The translations under genes were made by a program, and so were the position numbers. Shown one piece after another: positions 46,501 through 59,300 of a stretch of 64,000 nt of DNA. Source of the DNA: Chiua virens. Lineage: Eukaryota; Basidiomycota; Agaricomycetes; Boletales; Boletaceae. Under the pieces are notes generated by a model. That model saw nothing but the letters and a program-made list of their open reading frames with translations, was not told the DNA's origin and ran no database searches. Location of the stretch: positions 1,054,001-1,118,000 of the forward strand of contig JAHNUO010000002.1 in the NCBI GenBank assembly GCA_019787685.1, given 5' to 3'. How positions within the stretch are numbered: position 1 is the first letter of the stretch; each line of letters starts with the position of its first letter.

Positions 46501-49500
46501 ATATTGTTCACGTGTTTCCTTTGCGCGGAAAAGGGACTGAATCTTGATGACTTTATGCAAATTATCGCGGTAGTACTGCATCTTTGCGCGGAACTTGCGT
46601 CGTTGGAGAATCCCACGTAGTAGTGCTTGCAGCACTGTCGCGACGGATTGGCTGTACCACAGATGATCACGCCATGAGACGTAGGCCCTGCGAACCAGAT
46701 AACCTCTTGCAACGGCTTGCAAACCTGTCACGTTGGGCGCTACAAACTCGAGTTTCTTCTGTTGTTCTCGATGTCGGTTACGAGCGAGTGCCGCACGGGC
46801 GAGCGCTTGGAAACCCCCCACTGAAGAAACGACTTTAATCTCTGAAAGAGCTTTATTGATGTTCTGGTGCTGCTGACGGGCAAGACTGGCACGAGCACGA
46901 GCTTGGAGATCGATCAACATTGGGGTAACTCGACGAAGACCACGAATGAGGTTGAGTAGGCGTTTGCGAGCGATATATGTCCGAGCTGCAGCCTGAATCC
47001 GGATGACGACAGACGATAGATCATCCAATTTTGCGAGCTGGGTCCGGATCCGCCTACGAACGAGAACACCTTGACACTGGGCCTGTAAGGTGACAATACT
47101 ATCCTCCGCTCGATCAAGCTTCCTCAGCTGCGCGGATATCACACCCCTCTTTAAGAACCCACGTGCGGCCGCTTGAATGGATACGACGGACGTCGAGATT
47201 TCGACTTTGGCGAATATCTTGGATACCTCGTTGACGTTTTGTCTCGCAATCTTGGCTCGCGCGGAGGATTGCATCTTCACAAAGAGAACCCGACTACTCT
47301 GTAATGCGGCTTTGAGTCGAGAAAATCGCCGCCGCTGGAGCACGCCCCGAATCTGTGCTTGTATCTTAACAACATACTTGGCAGACGCCGAAATACGCTG
47401 AAGGTGAGCGAGCCACCGTTGACGTTTTAGAACCGTGCGGGCAGCGCTCTGAAGGCGAGTCGCCCAAGGGGTGAGATGGTCGATTTCTTTGCGGGTATCA
47501 GAGACATGACTTCGTGTCATGGCCCCGCGACATAAAGCTTGAATCTTAGTTATATACCGTTCCGCAAAATGGAGGCGGGCGTATTGGGTAGCTTGCGCTT
47601 TTCGTACTAAGAAACCGCGCGCCAAACATTGAACGGCACGGATAGAGGGCTCATTCTCCGACAGCAAGCGGTCTCGCCCTAGACATATCCATGATGAGGT
47701 GAGAAATGATGCGATATCATAACACTCACGCTCGTCCTCAGTCTCTATCTCAACTTCCGGTTCTTCGTGGATCTCTTTGGCAAGTTCACGACCAACGTTG
47801 CCGAAGTTGGGCATTGGAACGCCAGCGTCGTTGAGTCCTTTTTGTGTCTTCTGTAGCTGATCGTCGGAAAATTGCAATTGGCCAACCAGGTTTCCTATAC
47901 GCTGTGCAAGTCCTCTCCTAGCGAGGAGATGACTACACGAGCTGAGCTATTGATAATCATGAAACCTGCATCAACATACCTGAGAGCGTGGATGCAATAA
48001 ATAACTTTGGGGAGATTTTTCTTCTCGTAAAGGTCCGTGAGCTCGAAAATAAAGCACTAGGAGAACGTAAATGATGGAAGATATCGACAGTGAACAAGGG
48101 AAGGACTTACTTCGGGAAGACCAACTTCCCGAACAAAGTGGAAGAAATAATTGATGTTGTCGGAGTGCCGAAAGTCAAGCTTAGAGGACTTTGACTGTAA
48201 AATTGGTCAGGAGCAGACATGGCGAAGATATGACAGGACAACCTCGTAAATGCGGCGAACAACTTGTCCGCCTTGGAACGCTCTGACTAGCTTGGCGAGT
48301 ACGACACCATTCCGCAGACCTTCTTCCATCTCCACGACACCAAATCCAAGCTCCTCGCCAAGACAACCCTCTATCCACTGCTGAGCCTCGCCGACATGAC
48401 ACAAATACTCATAGGCCTGGAGTAAGTGCCTTTGTGTATCAGCCCAGAGACCTCTTGTCGAGCGCGAGGAAGGTGAGGGAGAAGCCTGAGAAGCTTTGGG
48501 AGTCTTGTCCCGGGACAAACGAAGGCGACCGGGGACACCGGTGACGTCGTCGGAATCAGCCAGACCAGATACAACACGCTCAGTCGAACCTGGGGAAATG
48601 GGAAGATCAATACGAGTACGAACGTGGGAGAGGGGTTTTTCCTTTTGCGGTGTGGTCTGGTCTACTGGTGGAGGTGACTGGATGTGCTCATGAGGAGCAT
48701 CATCGCCATCCCCACTGGCTATTCGGGGGAGATGGCGACCAAGTCTACGGGCACCAATCTGACCGTACGTTGAAGCCTTTCTGCTGGTCATGTAAGAACT
48801 TTTATACGGTGTGGGGGACATGATGGAGGGGGGAACCGGGGAAGGGGGGAGAGAATATGAAGGACGCGATATGTGACGTTCTGGAGAGGAAGGAAGGGAA
48901 TCTGTAAGATCGGGGGTAGAAAGTCGGTTGTGAGACTTGTCCGGAGGTGTCGGAAGGGAGTGGAGGGAAGTTGCATAGACGGAGGTAGGACGACGATGTA
49001 GAGCGGGGGCGGAGGCATTTGGGGCGAACAAGGGTCCAGAGGTGGGAGACGAGGGGATTGGGGTAGAATCAAACCTGTTTAATGCCTGACGGGTTGCGAC
49101 ATAGTTGACGGCAGAGCCATCGAGGGTATTTGAGCGACGTGAACGGGGAGAAGAGGTATTAGGTGAGGATTCCGGGGTATGTGGGGATGACAGGGCCGAG
49201 ATGGAGGAAGGCAAGCGAATGCGGTGTGGGGTTGCGGAGGGAGAGGCGGTATCTGGGTTGACGACGGAAACGCCAGTAGAGTTTGGGGAGAGGGGGGAAG
49301 CGACGATGTGGGCGCCCTTGAAGCCGGGTGAAGATCTGGGGGAGTCGTCTATGCGGATATCGGGGCTGGGAGAGTCAGCGCGGGCGCGTTCCTCCCACTT
49401 TCCTCTGATGGCGTCGAGACTGGAGACGGCGCGATGAGAGGGTGTCCAGACCTGGGTTCGTGGCTCGTCGCGTCTCGAGGAGGAGGAGCGCTCGAGGAGA

Positions 49501-49529
49501 CGAGTCTGGTACGCGAACGAGCGGTCCAT
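43561..49529 (-). CDS. IQG1: IQGAP scaffold protein (Rng2/Iqg1)
   Basis: Cytokinetic-ring scaffold binding actin, calmodulin/myosin light chain and small GTPases. About 1,766 residues. Fourteen exons: 49529-48243, 48194-48111, 48056-47980, 47932-47730, 47678-45964, 45903-45712, 45659-45539, 45483-45368, 45318-45233, 45185-44801, 44748-44610, 44560-44329, 44278-43997, 43942-43561. Seen: a Ser/Pro-rich N-tail, a CH domain (ELGFGVVEMEEGLRNGVVLA to LPKVIYCIHALS), about a dozen IQ repeats (IQAAARGFLKRG, IQAQIRGVLQRRR, IQSLFRAKETREQ), a RasGAP-related domain (YLNPAILSPETFDM) and the RasGAP C-terminal domain (FGSFRYSAKDLYEKGIL). No frame defect in 5.3 kb of coding sequence. Divergent from GCP3. Confidence 0.94.
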
Positions 49530-49594
49530 GTCGACGACGACGACCTGCAGATGGCAGGGAGAAAGGATCGTCAGACGACCACGTGACCCAGAAC
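49530..49594. promoter_or_regulatory. 65 bp shared divergent promoter of IQGAP and GCP3
   Basis: Only 65 bp lie between the two start codons, so the 5' UTRs and core promoters of the genes must overlap each other or the coding exons. It contains a CACGTG at 49580-49585, 10 bp before the GCP3 start. Confidence 0.45.
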
Positions 49595-52500
49595 ATGTCC
49601 TCCCTCGACGGACTCATCGTCGCGATCGTGCCCGCTGCGAGGGACAACAAACGCATCAGAGACGACCTCGCCGGCCACGCTGCAGACATCCTTGCAAGGT
49701 GTGTTCAGAGATGTGCGCGGTTCTGATCTCACACGACGTGACGACAGCCACATCGGACACTCGTACGAGACAGACACGGCGCACCTCGCCGGTCTGATCA
49801 AGCGACATCGTCAGTCGCGCCTGCTTTTCTTTGTCTATGCCCGCTCACCCTGCTGCAGTCCTCCCGCAGCCGTCTCTCTCTCTCCGCTTCACGAATCTTC
49901 TCTCGCGTCTGCTCGACCAGGTCCGTCTGTTCGTTCTCTCTCTCTCTCTTCTCTCACCTGTCCATCTACAGCCCGTCCTTTCCCGCAAACACGAGGCTCT
50001 CCTCTTCCTCTACACCCTCGCATCCGCACCACGCACACACCCCACGCACGCCCTCCCTACTCTCCTCCCCACCTCAACAAAGCCAGCCCCCTCCGTGCCC
50101 AGCCCAATCGACCGTCCCTCAAAGCAAAAGTCAAAGGCCCTCATTTTACGCGAGTACCGCGCCAGAACAGGTACCCTTTCCCTCTCCTGTTCCGTCCCAT
50201 CACTCACCCGACAAGCTCGAGTTCACCTCCCGGAACACCTTCTCTTGCGTGACACCCTCTATCTCCTGCAAGGCATATCCGGAAAATACGTCCAGTTGAC
50301 CTTTTCCGACCAAGATGAACTCAACAAGCTCATCTTCCTCGATGACCTGGTACTTTGTTTATCCTCCTCTTCTCCTCTTCCTGATCCGCATACAGTCCTA
50401 TATCATTCCTTTTCCCATGAGATCTCTCATACACAGACTCGCGGAAGTGGGCCATCTCTATTCTAGAGTCGACTCCTTCGTCAAAGACCGCCAGGGACGT
50501 TCCGTCGTCGGCATGATCGAGCAGAGTCTTTGTCATCATCTCCAGGCTCAACTCACCGAGTACTACCGTCTCGTCGCCGTCCTCGAGTCCCAGATGGCGA
50601 TTCCTTCCCCCTCACATCCAGATCCTGTCCATGACATAGACAAAGAGTCCGCCCTCACTCTGAAGCGTTTGGACGTCTGGGTAAATGACTGGAGGCTCAG
50701 AATGCGCATGATGAGCGTATGCGTCGAAGGCGCCAGAGGTACTCCTTTTTTTCATCCTTGCACGCTCTCTGAAGCATCCCCACCAGACGCCCAAGGTGGC
50801 GCTTTAGTCAACCTCATCCACAGCTACACCGACAATGGTGATCCTTTTGTTTGCAGGTTTACCGACCAACTACTCGAAGAGGTTCGTTCACTCTCGTTGA
50901 GACGGTAAACTCACCTCAACTTCAGATAGGTATCGAAACCTTTCTTCTCCACTCTGCACAAATGGCTGTTTTCAGGCGAACTATATGATCCCTACAACGA
51001 ATTCTTTGTTTCTGTCGACCCAGACCTCGCCCACGTACAATACCTATTACACCCTTCTTTACTCGCAGGCGATGGAGATGGCGTCTTTGGCGCACTTGCA
51101 GGTGATGCAGAAGACATGTCCACCGAGCGTGAAAGCGGTCTTCGGCTCTGGGAAGCAAAATATCGTTTCAGAAAGGACATGCTACCCATGTTCGTCGGAG
51201 AAGCCTTTGGAAAGAAGGTTAGCGAGAATACTGATTCAGAGTGCATCAATCAAGACGATTCTCCCTGCAGATCTTTTCAACAGGAAAAAGCCTCAACTTC
51301 ATCCGATACAGTTGTCACGACAGTGATTGGGTCGCTACTCGAGAAAAGATGAGCAATACGGGTGGCAGTGAGTCGCTCCGTCCCGTTTGATCAAGCTCCG
51401 TGACTTATCATTTAATAGTTCTTGAATACAGTGATATTGCGGGCCTGGAGCGATCTATAGACTCTGCCTACTCGACGGCCAGCCAACGGCTCTTCGAGGT
51501 ATTCATTGAAAAGTTCAAGCTGATGGACCATCTTCATGCTCTCAGACATTATTTGCTGCTTGGCTACTGGTGACTTCGCAGAGCAACTCATGGAGGCTTT
51601 AGGGTAAGTTGACGTGCACCGGCTTCTTACGTCCGTTTAGTCCTTTTTCGCAGACCAAGTCTCACTCGTCCCGCAAATACACTCTATCGACACAATCTGA
51701 CCGCCACGCTCGAAACAGCCGTCCGCAGCTCTAATGCACAAAATGACCCCCCTGACGTCCTCCGGAGGCTTGATGCACGCATGCTCGAGTATTCTCATGG
51801 CGAAATTGGCTGGGATGTCTTTACCCTAGAATACAAAGTTGACGCACCGATTGACACGATACTCGATCCCGATTCGATGGTCAAGTATCTAAAACTGTTC
51901 AACCATCTTTGGAAGTTGAAGAGGATAGAAAGCACGCTGAGTCAGGGTTGGATGCGGGTTGCGGGTGCAACGAGGACATTCCTGAGATTACCAGGTACGG
52001 TTTTCCATGTATCAGTTCCTTTCTACTCACAATGGGTATCATAGATCTTGAATATGATTGGCATCAGATCCGCATCGCCATGGCTGAAATGATCCATTTC
52101 ATTCGTCAGATGCAGGCCTATTGTCAATTGGAGGTGATAGCGTGCTCGTGGAAGATCCTCACTGAATTCTTCCATAAACGTGAAGGCGATCTTGACGCCA
52201 CGATTGAGGCACATCGATCTTACCTCGATAGGATGGTCAAAAAAGTCTTTTTAGCTTTCCCCAAAGGCTGGAAAGGAGGTTTGAGAGCGTGTCCCTCGAC
52301 TTTGAGAAGTTTTCTTATTCTTCTATCCTTAGGAAAACCTGCTCACTCAGCTCCGAGATGTCTTTCAGACAATTCTGCAATTCCGCGAGGCTACCGTGAG
52401 TCTTGAACTCTAAGTCTTGGTCGCTTGTTACAAGTACATCTATAGGAAAACTTTTATCACCACTGTTTGGCGGAATCAGCAAGACGAGATCAAGCAAAAG

Positions 52501-52792
52501 ACGAGCATAGAGTATGTTTCCCCTGATTCACTACCTACACCGCTTCATGTCCCATCAGGGAATCTACACTGCACCGGCGCCGGAACGTATGGGGCACCAC
52601 TCCCTCTCGAAGATTCGTGCGTTGGTGAAGGAGTACAGCATGTCATTTAGCGACTCGGCCCAGGCAATCGTCCATGCGCTTCAATCACACCCTGATCTCG
52701 ACTGCCGGTTCCTGGGCATTCGGCTATCGTTCTCAGACTTCTATCGCACGAAAAAGGAACACCAGCTTTTGTTACAACAGAAAATATCCTGA
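49595..52792 (+). CDS. SPC98: Gamma-tubulin complex component 3 (Spc98/Alp6), two apparent frameshifts
   Basis: Microtubule-nucleating gamma-tubulin complex subunit at spindle pole bodies, about 831 residues corrected. Exons: 49595-49698, 49748-49809, 49859-49920, 49972-50170, 50216-50349, 50396-50738, 50796-50881, 50930-51217, 51271-51367, 51419-51603, 51654-51994, 52045-52278, 52333-52395, 52446-52511, 52559-52792. Seen: LLLRDTLYLLQGISGKYV, RSLIHRLAEVGHLYSRVDSF, GMIEQSLCHHLQ, RLRMRMMSVCVEGARGGALV, LIHSYTDNGDPF (GRIP1), then FRKDMLPMFVGEAF, GWDVFTLEYKVDAPIDTI, MAEMIHFIRQMQAYCQLEVI and a C-terminal LDCRFLGIRLSFSDFY (GRIP2). Exon 10 has one surplus base near 51568 (before GDFAEQLMEAL), and exon 12 one surplus G near 52275. 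Otherwise all junctions are in phase. Confidence 0.88.
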
Positions 52793-52937
52793 CCTGCTCT
52801 ATGCGGGCCTTACTAATACCCATGTATCCAGTGATAAGCATAGGCGTCTATTCAGATACGGCTACAACAGAGTATGCATTACTTGGCAAAGATATCATCA
52901 TCTCGAAAATGACAGTACAGGGCCATTGCCTTCCGAT

Positions 52938-55900
52938 TTAGAGTTTGGGTTCCTTGTATAACTTGAGTAATAGTGAAGAGCAGACGACAGATACAGACCT
53001 GGGATAATAGGTTAGCACCTCAAATCCAGAGTATTGTTCATGCAGACTTACGATAAAGCCATCGCTAATGATGCCCACACGGGGGCAAGACGAGCGTGAC
53101 CAGCGGGGTAGATCACACCCGCAGCGATCGGCACCGCGATGACATTGTAAACGAGCGCCCAAGCCTGTGAGAACAAGTCAGTGATCATCGCACTAAAATC
53201 CAGACATTATGGTCTCACAAAATTTTGCTTGACACGATTGAAGACTTTTCGAGCTAGGTCGCACAATATGAGGAGAGTTTTGAGGTTTGAAGATACGAGA
53301 ATAAATGAAGCGCTAGAGATAGCGACGTCGCTGCCAGATCCAATGGCAATTCCAATGTCGCTCGCCGCGAGGGCCTTTGAAATCCGTCAGCACAACCACA
53401 GACGTGATGAGCAAAACGAAATCGACTTGCGGGTGCGTCATTAATACCATCACCGACCATTGCCACAATACATCGTGTCTTCTTTCCGAACAACTTTTCC
53501 CAGCTCGAACTGGGACGCTTGACCCCGTTGGCTTGCAACCACTCAATCTTTTCTGCTTTCTGGTGGGGGAGCACTCCTGCCAAGACGTTCATTCTCTGGA
53601 ATCTTGACCATTTTCGAGACAGCCTTGGCCGTCCGCTCGTTGTCGCCAGATATCATCCAAGTTCCGATTCCCTTTTCGTGTAAACGTCGAATGACGCCAG
53701 GAGCCTCGGGCCGTATAGGGTCGGTGACGGAAAAGAGAGCCACTGATGAAAAAGGTATTGGTGTCGCCATTGTTTATCGCTAAAAGGACGATACTCTTGG
53801 CCTCATTCGACCACTTAGCCAACGTCGATTTTGTTTGACTGTCGAGAACGACCCCATGGTCCACCATCCACGCTTCATTCCCAATGATAGCTGTACAACC
53901 TAATGAGTCAAAGCGGGCCTTCACGCCCCGGCCGGCAACCTCGTCGAAACCGATCGCGTTCAACTGATTTGCCCCAAACTTGCCTGCGTATTGTTTGATA
54001 GCGGTGCCCAATGGGTGTGATGATGCAGATTCCAGTTCCGCTGCGATTCCGAGGATAATCTGGTTAGTCCAGGTTGGCCCAGGATTCATCACCTCAAAGT
54101 CAGAGACTTGAGGTTGTCCTCCCTCTGTCAGCGTGCCAGTCTTGTCGAATACAACGACGTCTACGTTTGCCATATCTTGGAATGCTTCACCTCCGCCACG
54201 TGCGAGGATGCCGTACTTGGCTGCGAGACCAGAACCAACAAGGAGAGCTGTTGGAGCTGCAAGGCCAACACCACACGGGCAGGCGACCACAAACACAGCA
54301 ATTGCAAACTCCAGAGACCATACGGCTAGGGCGAAGTGACTCAGTCGAAGGGAAAGGGAAATCAATAAAACAGCACATACTCCATCCTCCGGTTTGAATA
54401 TCGAGATAATCGCGAGGGATTCCTCCTCCTAATCCGAGGGCAAGCCAGATCACCCAAGTGATGATGGCGAGTAGAGTAACAATTGGAACAAATACACTCG
54501 TAACTGCGCCTGCAATCCGCTCGATGGGGGCACGACGAACTTGACCTTCGCGAACGATGCGGACAATGTTGTCCAACCTGCGAAGATGATGAGACTGATA
54601 ACAAGCAGAGTTAGATCAATACTTACATTGTCACGCCTCCAATGGCGTCCACTCGTATATCGACGGCTCTTGCCTTGTTGATGGTACCAAGGAAAACCTG
54701 ATCTCCGACCTTCTTTTTGATGGGCCGAGCCTCACCTGTGAGGGAGCTTTCATCGAAAGAGGTCTCAGCACCATCAACAATAGTGCCATCAGAGGGTGGA
54801 GTTGCTCCGTTCAAGACACGAACAATGTCCCCAACCTCGAGAAGATCGACAGATACCTTCTCAGTTTTAAGACCAGGGGAAACGTCAAGATTTGCCTTCT
54901 CGAAAATAAGGTCACCTTTCTCGACGTCTGCATTGGACGGATCTGGAACCACATCGGACAAGACAAGGGGAGTCACTAAAAGTGCCTCTGCTGGACGAAG
55001 GGAACTCAAAGCGGTAATTGCGTCGGCCGTTCGTGCTTTACTATACGCCTCGAGGTATCGCCCTGAGGCAGTTTGAGCTAGTTGAGCAAAAAGAAAGCAC
55101 TGTTGGCACTTACCACATAACAAGAACAGGGTGAGGAAGACGACAGAATCAAAGTAAGTAGTGGCATCAGCGACTCCATTTGAAGCAGGCGGCTGAGACA
55201 CCGCAAGGGCGAGGAGGGCGACGGAGGCGAAGTATGCCACGGACACGCCGGTGGAGACCTAGAAAGAAAGATGAGTGACTGACTCGGTGAAGTAGAACGA
55301 AGTCCGTTACTAAAAGGTTCATGCTCCCAAATTTGGTGAAGCGCATGATGACTGGTGTGGGACTTCCTCTTCGCCACATAGCAACGATCTCTTTGATGGA
55401 GCGCCGATGGAATAGCGCCGCGCTGTAAAACATGACGGGCGTTGCAAGGAAGAACATGGACCATTGTATGCGTGAGGCGTTTCCATTCCACATGGGCTGC
55501 ATGAGGTACTGCTTCGAGGGGTTGCCAGAAGGGACGAGGCTCATGTAAACAACACCGATGATGAAGGTGGGTACGGCAACAAGCAAAGTGAAGAGAAGAC
55601 GATTGAGGAGAGTAGTTCGCTCGCGGCGCTGCATTGTGCGGGTGCGTTGTTCGAGAGTAGGTCGGTGATATATTGAGGCAGAGAAAGTGGAATTTACGGA
55701 AGCGATGCGAGAAACAACGGTGCGGACGGTGAAATCTGGAGGGGATGGTTCGTAAGAGATCTCGATAACGGGATCTGTATAGTCAGTGAACTGCTTTGTG
55801 ATGGCGATCCTGGGGAATAGATCCTGCAGTGCGGAGGTGATTTTCGCGGGACAGTGTCTGGGGAAAGAGTGAGATTGCGCGCGAGGGGGATTTGGAAGGA

Positions 55901-56239
55901 CTTACCGACAATACATGCCGTCGGACACGAAGAGCGACGGTTCGTGGGCCAGCAGGTGCTCTGTGGGGGTGTGTGGGAGATAGGCTCTGCGCTGATGAGC
56001 TCTACCTCGAAGCCACAGTCATCGAGTGTTTCGGTGACAGAGGGAAGGAGGGTCTTGTCCTCGACAAGGACGGTGGCAGAGTTGTGGAGGAGACTGACGA
56101 CGACGTCAGAGACGCCGGGGATATGGGAGAGGGTCTCTGTGATGGTGGTGACACATGACGAGCAACTCATACCACCGACGGAGAGAGTGAGCTTGTGGGG
56201 CTCGCCGGGGGGGCAGAGAGAGCAGACTGGAGGTGACAT
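52938..56239 (-). CDS. CCC2: Copper-transporting P1B ATPase (Ccc2/ATP7 type), three apparent frameshifts
   Basis: Golgi copper pump feeding multicopper oxidases, about 960 residues corrected. Exons: 56239-55906, 55857-55311, 55258-55114, 55062-54627, 54577-54381, 54325-53431, 53374-53219, 53164-53052, 52998-52938. Seen: two metal-binding domains (GGMSCSSC and GMYCRHC), membrane helices, phosphatase loop SLTGEARPI, ion-site VVACPCGVGLAAPTA, phosphorylation motif DKTGTLTEGG, SSHPLGTA, ISGDNE, VGDGINDAP and a final membrane pair. Corrections needed: one C missing in the 5-base run at 55965-55969, one surplus base in the A-run 53749-53753 and one near 53592. The intron 53430-53375 uses a GC donor. 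An ATG 12 bp upstream is an equally possible start. Confidence 0.88.
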
Positions 56240-56373
56240 TGATATGAACATACATGACAAAGGAGAGTTATATATGTTCTTGGAATGTCGTCCATTAAAT
56301 ACCTCACCGATCATATGATCCAAGGACTCAGCACAATTGCCTCTGTGGCTGTGTTGATAATCATTTCTTGGTA
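56240..56373. promoter_or_regulatory. Divergent spacer between the copper ATPase and Vip1 genes
   Basis: 134 bp separate the chosen starts. The sequence is unremarkable (a TATATG at 56270, an AT-rich tail). It must hold both promoters. Confidence 0.4.
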
Positions 56374-59300
56374 ATGACACGCATTTCCGCATTCAATCTC
56401 GACCAGCCCTCCCCCCGCTCAAGCTCAATCATAACTCGTTCTTCTTCCCGCTCATCCATAGCGTCCCATTCAGACGTTTTCCAACAGCATGACCCTCCAA
56501 GACCACCAGTCATCCTCGGCATTTGTGCCATGGACATCAAGGCTCGCTCAAAGCCGATGCGTGAGATCCTCACACGTCTCGTAGAATGGTCTCGTGGCGC
56601 AATAGAAGTCAAAGTCTTCGGTGACAAGGTTATCCTGGACGAAGGTTCGCTAATTCTGGCTCGCTCTTTTGATATCCTTCCCAAAGTTACTCACGCCCGT
56701 CTCAGATGTAGAAAATTGGCCTCGTTGCGACGTTCTCATCTCCTTCTTTTCCACTGACTTTCCCCTCGATAAAGCAATATCTTACGTTAAATTTCGCAAA
56801 CCCTTTTGCATCAACGACCTTCCCCCCCAGGCTCTCCTCTGGGACCGTCGCCTCGTCGGTGCCATCTTGGATCATCTCCATATCCCCACCCCGAGACGTC
56901 TGGAGGTTTCCAGAGATGGCGGCCCCCGAATCGACCCAGAGCTCAAGCAACTCATGATCGATAAACTTGCCATCCATCTAGGCGACTTTCGTCTCACTCC
57001 CGAGGTCACCATGCGAGATGATGGGAATGCCGTCACCATTGATGGCCAGGTCATGGAAAAACCCTTTGTAGAGAAACCCGTGAGCGGTGAGGACCATAAT
57101 GTTTATATCTACTTTCGTGGAGGCGGTGGTCGTCGCTTGTTCAGAAAGGTTTGCCCTTTGATCCTTCCTCGCGCATCTCCCCGTTAACTCCGTCCCAGGT
57201 TGGCAACAAGTCTAGCGACCTTGATCCGAACCTCAATTGCCCCCGAACAGACGGCTCGTATATCTATGAAGAGTTTATCGATGTCGACAACTCCGAGGAC
57301 ATCAAGGTCTACACTGTTGGCACCGACTATTTCCACGCGGAGACACGCAAGTCTCCTGTCGTAGACGGTGTCGTCCGCCGAAACACCGAAGGCAAGGAAA
57401 TTCGGTACGTCAATCCTTATCTACAATAGTAACGTATCTCAGCCTCCCCCCTAGCTTCATCACCCATCTCAGCGATCGAGAGAAATCATATGCCGCCAAA
57501 ATTTGCCAAGCATTCGGTCAAAATGTCTGTGGCTTTGACATGTTGAGGTGTCAGGGCGGCAAAAGCAGCCAGGTCATTGATGTCAATGGTTGGAGCTTTG
57601 TCAAAGGCAATGAGTCATACTATGGTCAGCAACTTGCTGCCTACCTCATTCTAGACATACTCAGCCACTACTCCCTTTCCAGACAAAGCAGCAGAGATCC
57701 TTGCCTCCCTCTGCATGCGTGTTTCGTCCGCCATAGACCGTCCGTTACCTCCAGCCGACGCCGTGTCCCAGTCTGCAAGCTGGCGCCTCAAAGCAAATGT
57801 GACGGTTTTCCGTCACGCAGACCGCACGCCAAAGCAAAAATTAAAGTTCAACTTTCCGATCGGTGATGTTTGGACCCAACCATTCGTCCGCCTACTGAAT
57901 GGCGAGAAGGAGGAGATTATACTCCGGGAGAGGAAGCAACTGAACCTTGTCGTGAAGGCGGTCGAGGAGGCAAAGTCGCTCGGCGCTGACGGCGATTATC
58001 TCGCGAAACTTGCACAGCTGAATAACGCCCTGTTCAGCAAAATCGATCTCCCTGGGACGAAGACACAGCTCAAGCCCGTGTATTCGAAGCGGCAGGCCGG
58101 TCAACCACGAAGACTGATTAAACTAACTTTGGTGTTTAAATGGGGTGGCGAGGCAAGTCCTCGGTTTTGTCGTCTGAGGGTTCACCACAAAATCGTGATT
58201 GCAGTTCACACATTCTGCAAGATACCAATCTAGGGATTTGGGCGAGAACATGAAGAAAGACCTTTCCATCATGAGTAAGTTGTCCGCCTAGCTTTTCGGG
58301 TTTGGGTCACTCACACTTCCGTATAGACAAAGATGCCCTCCAGAATGTCACAGTAAGTCTCAACCAGGTGGGTTTCTCAACTCTATGTCAATAATCCATC
58401 TTAGATTTACACCTCATCGGAACGACGTGTTATTGCATCTGCGGAAATATTTGCAGCAGCTTTGGTTGATAATCAGTCAAACTATCACCCGTCTTCCTCT
58501 GCGAGCTCGATTTCCTCTCGTTCTTCACTAGATGATAGCTCGAGCAATATCATACCATACAAGAATGGTTCAAGTTCACACGGAGAACCCCCTGCTCTTA
58601 TCGTCCGCAAGGATCTTTTAGATGACTCGAACGCTGCCAAGGATCTCATGGATGATGTCAAGAAGCGTCTCAAGATACTCCTCAGACCCGGTGAGCCTGA
58701 GAAACGACCGGAACTCACGTGGCCAAAAAGCATGAAGAAGGAACCAGTCGAAGTTGTCAAAGTAAGTAAGCAAGAAGTATTCATATGTATATCCCTCTTA
58801 TCTGGTGACCAGGAAGTAATTGAACTCTTGAGCTCGTTCCGCGCTACCATGCGCAAGAACTTTGAAACCCTGGATGTTGACAAAATTCAAGAACGCTGGT
58901 ATGTCTTTGGCAATATACTTAATTTGACCCAGGGGTAATATTGCCTAGGTGCTGCGGTGACGAACCGTGGCTTTTCCGAGAGCGCTGGGAAAAACTTTTT
59001 GAAGACTTTTGTGATGTAGAACAGAAAAAGTTTGATCCCTCCCGTGTAAGTGAAACGAAACTATACCATATTCTGTTTAACCCTCATTTCCGCAGGTTTC
59101 TGAACTGTACGACACCATCAAATACTGCGCTCTCCATCATCGGCAATTTCTCTTTGCCATTTTCGACGAGCATGCAGGGCAAGGCACAGATTCAAACGAA
59201 ACGCAAGACCGCAAGCTTCACGAACTGTATGGTCGTGCAAAGGCACTGTTTGACTTAGTCGCACCCCAGGAGTATGGCATTGATCCCAATGAGAAGTACG

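Noticed and set aside
31050..55969. Programmed ribosomal frameshifting as an explanation for the frame breaks
   Set aside because: The ten sites share no slippery motif, mix +1 and -1, and hit unrelated genes; nothing supports a common recoding signal.
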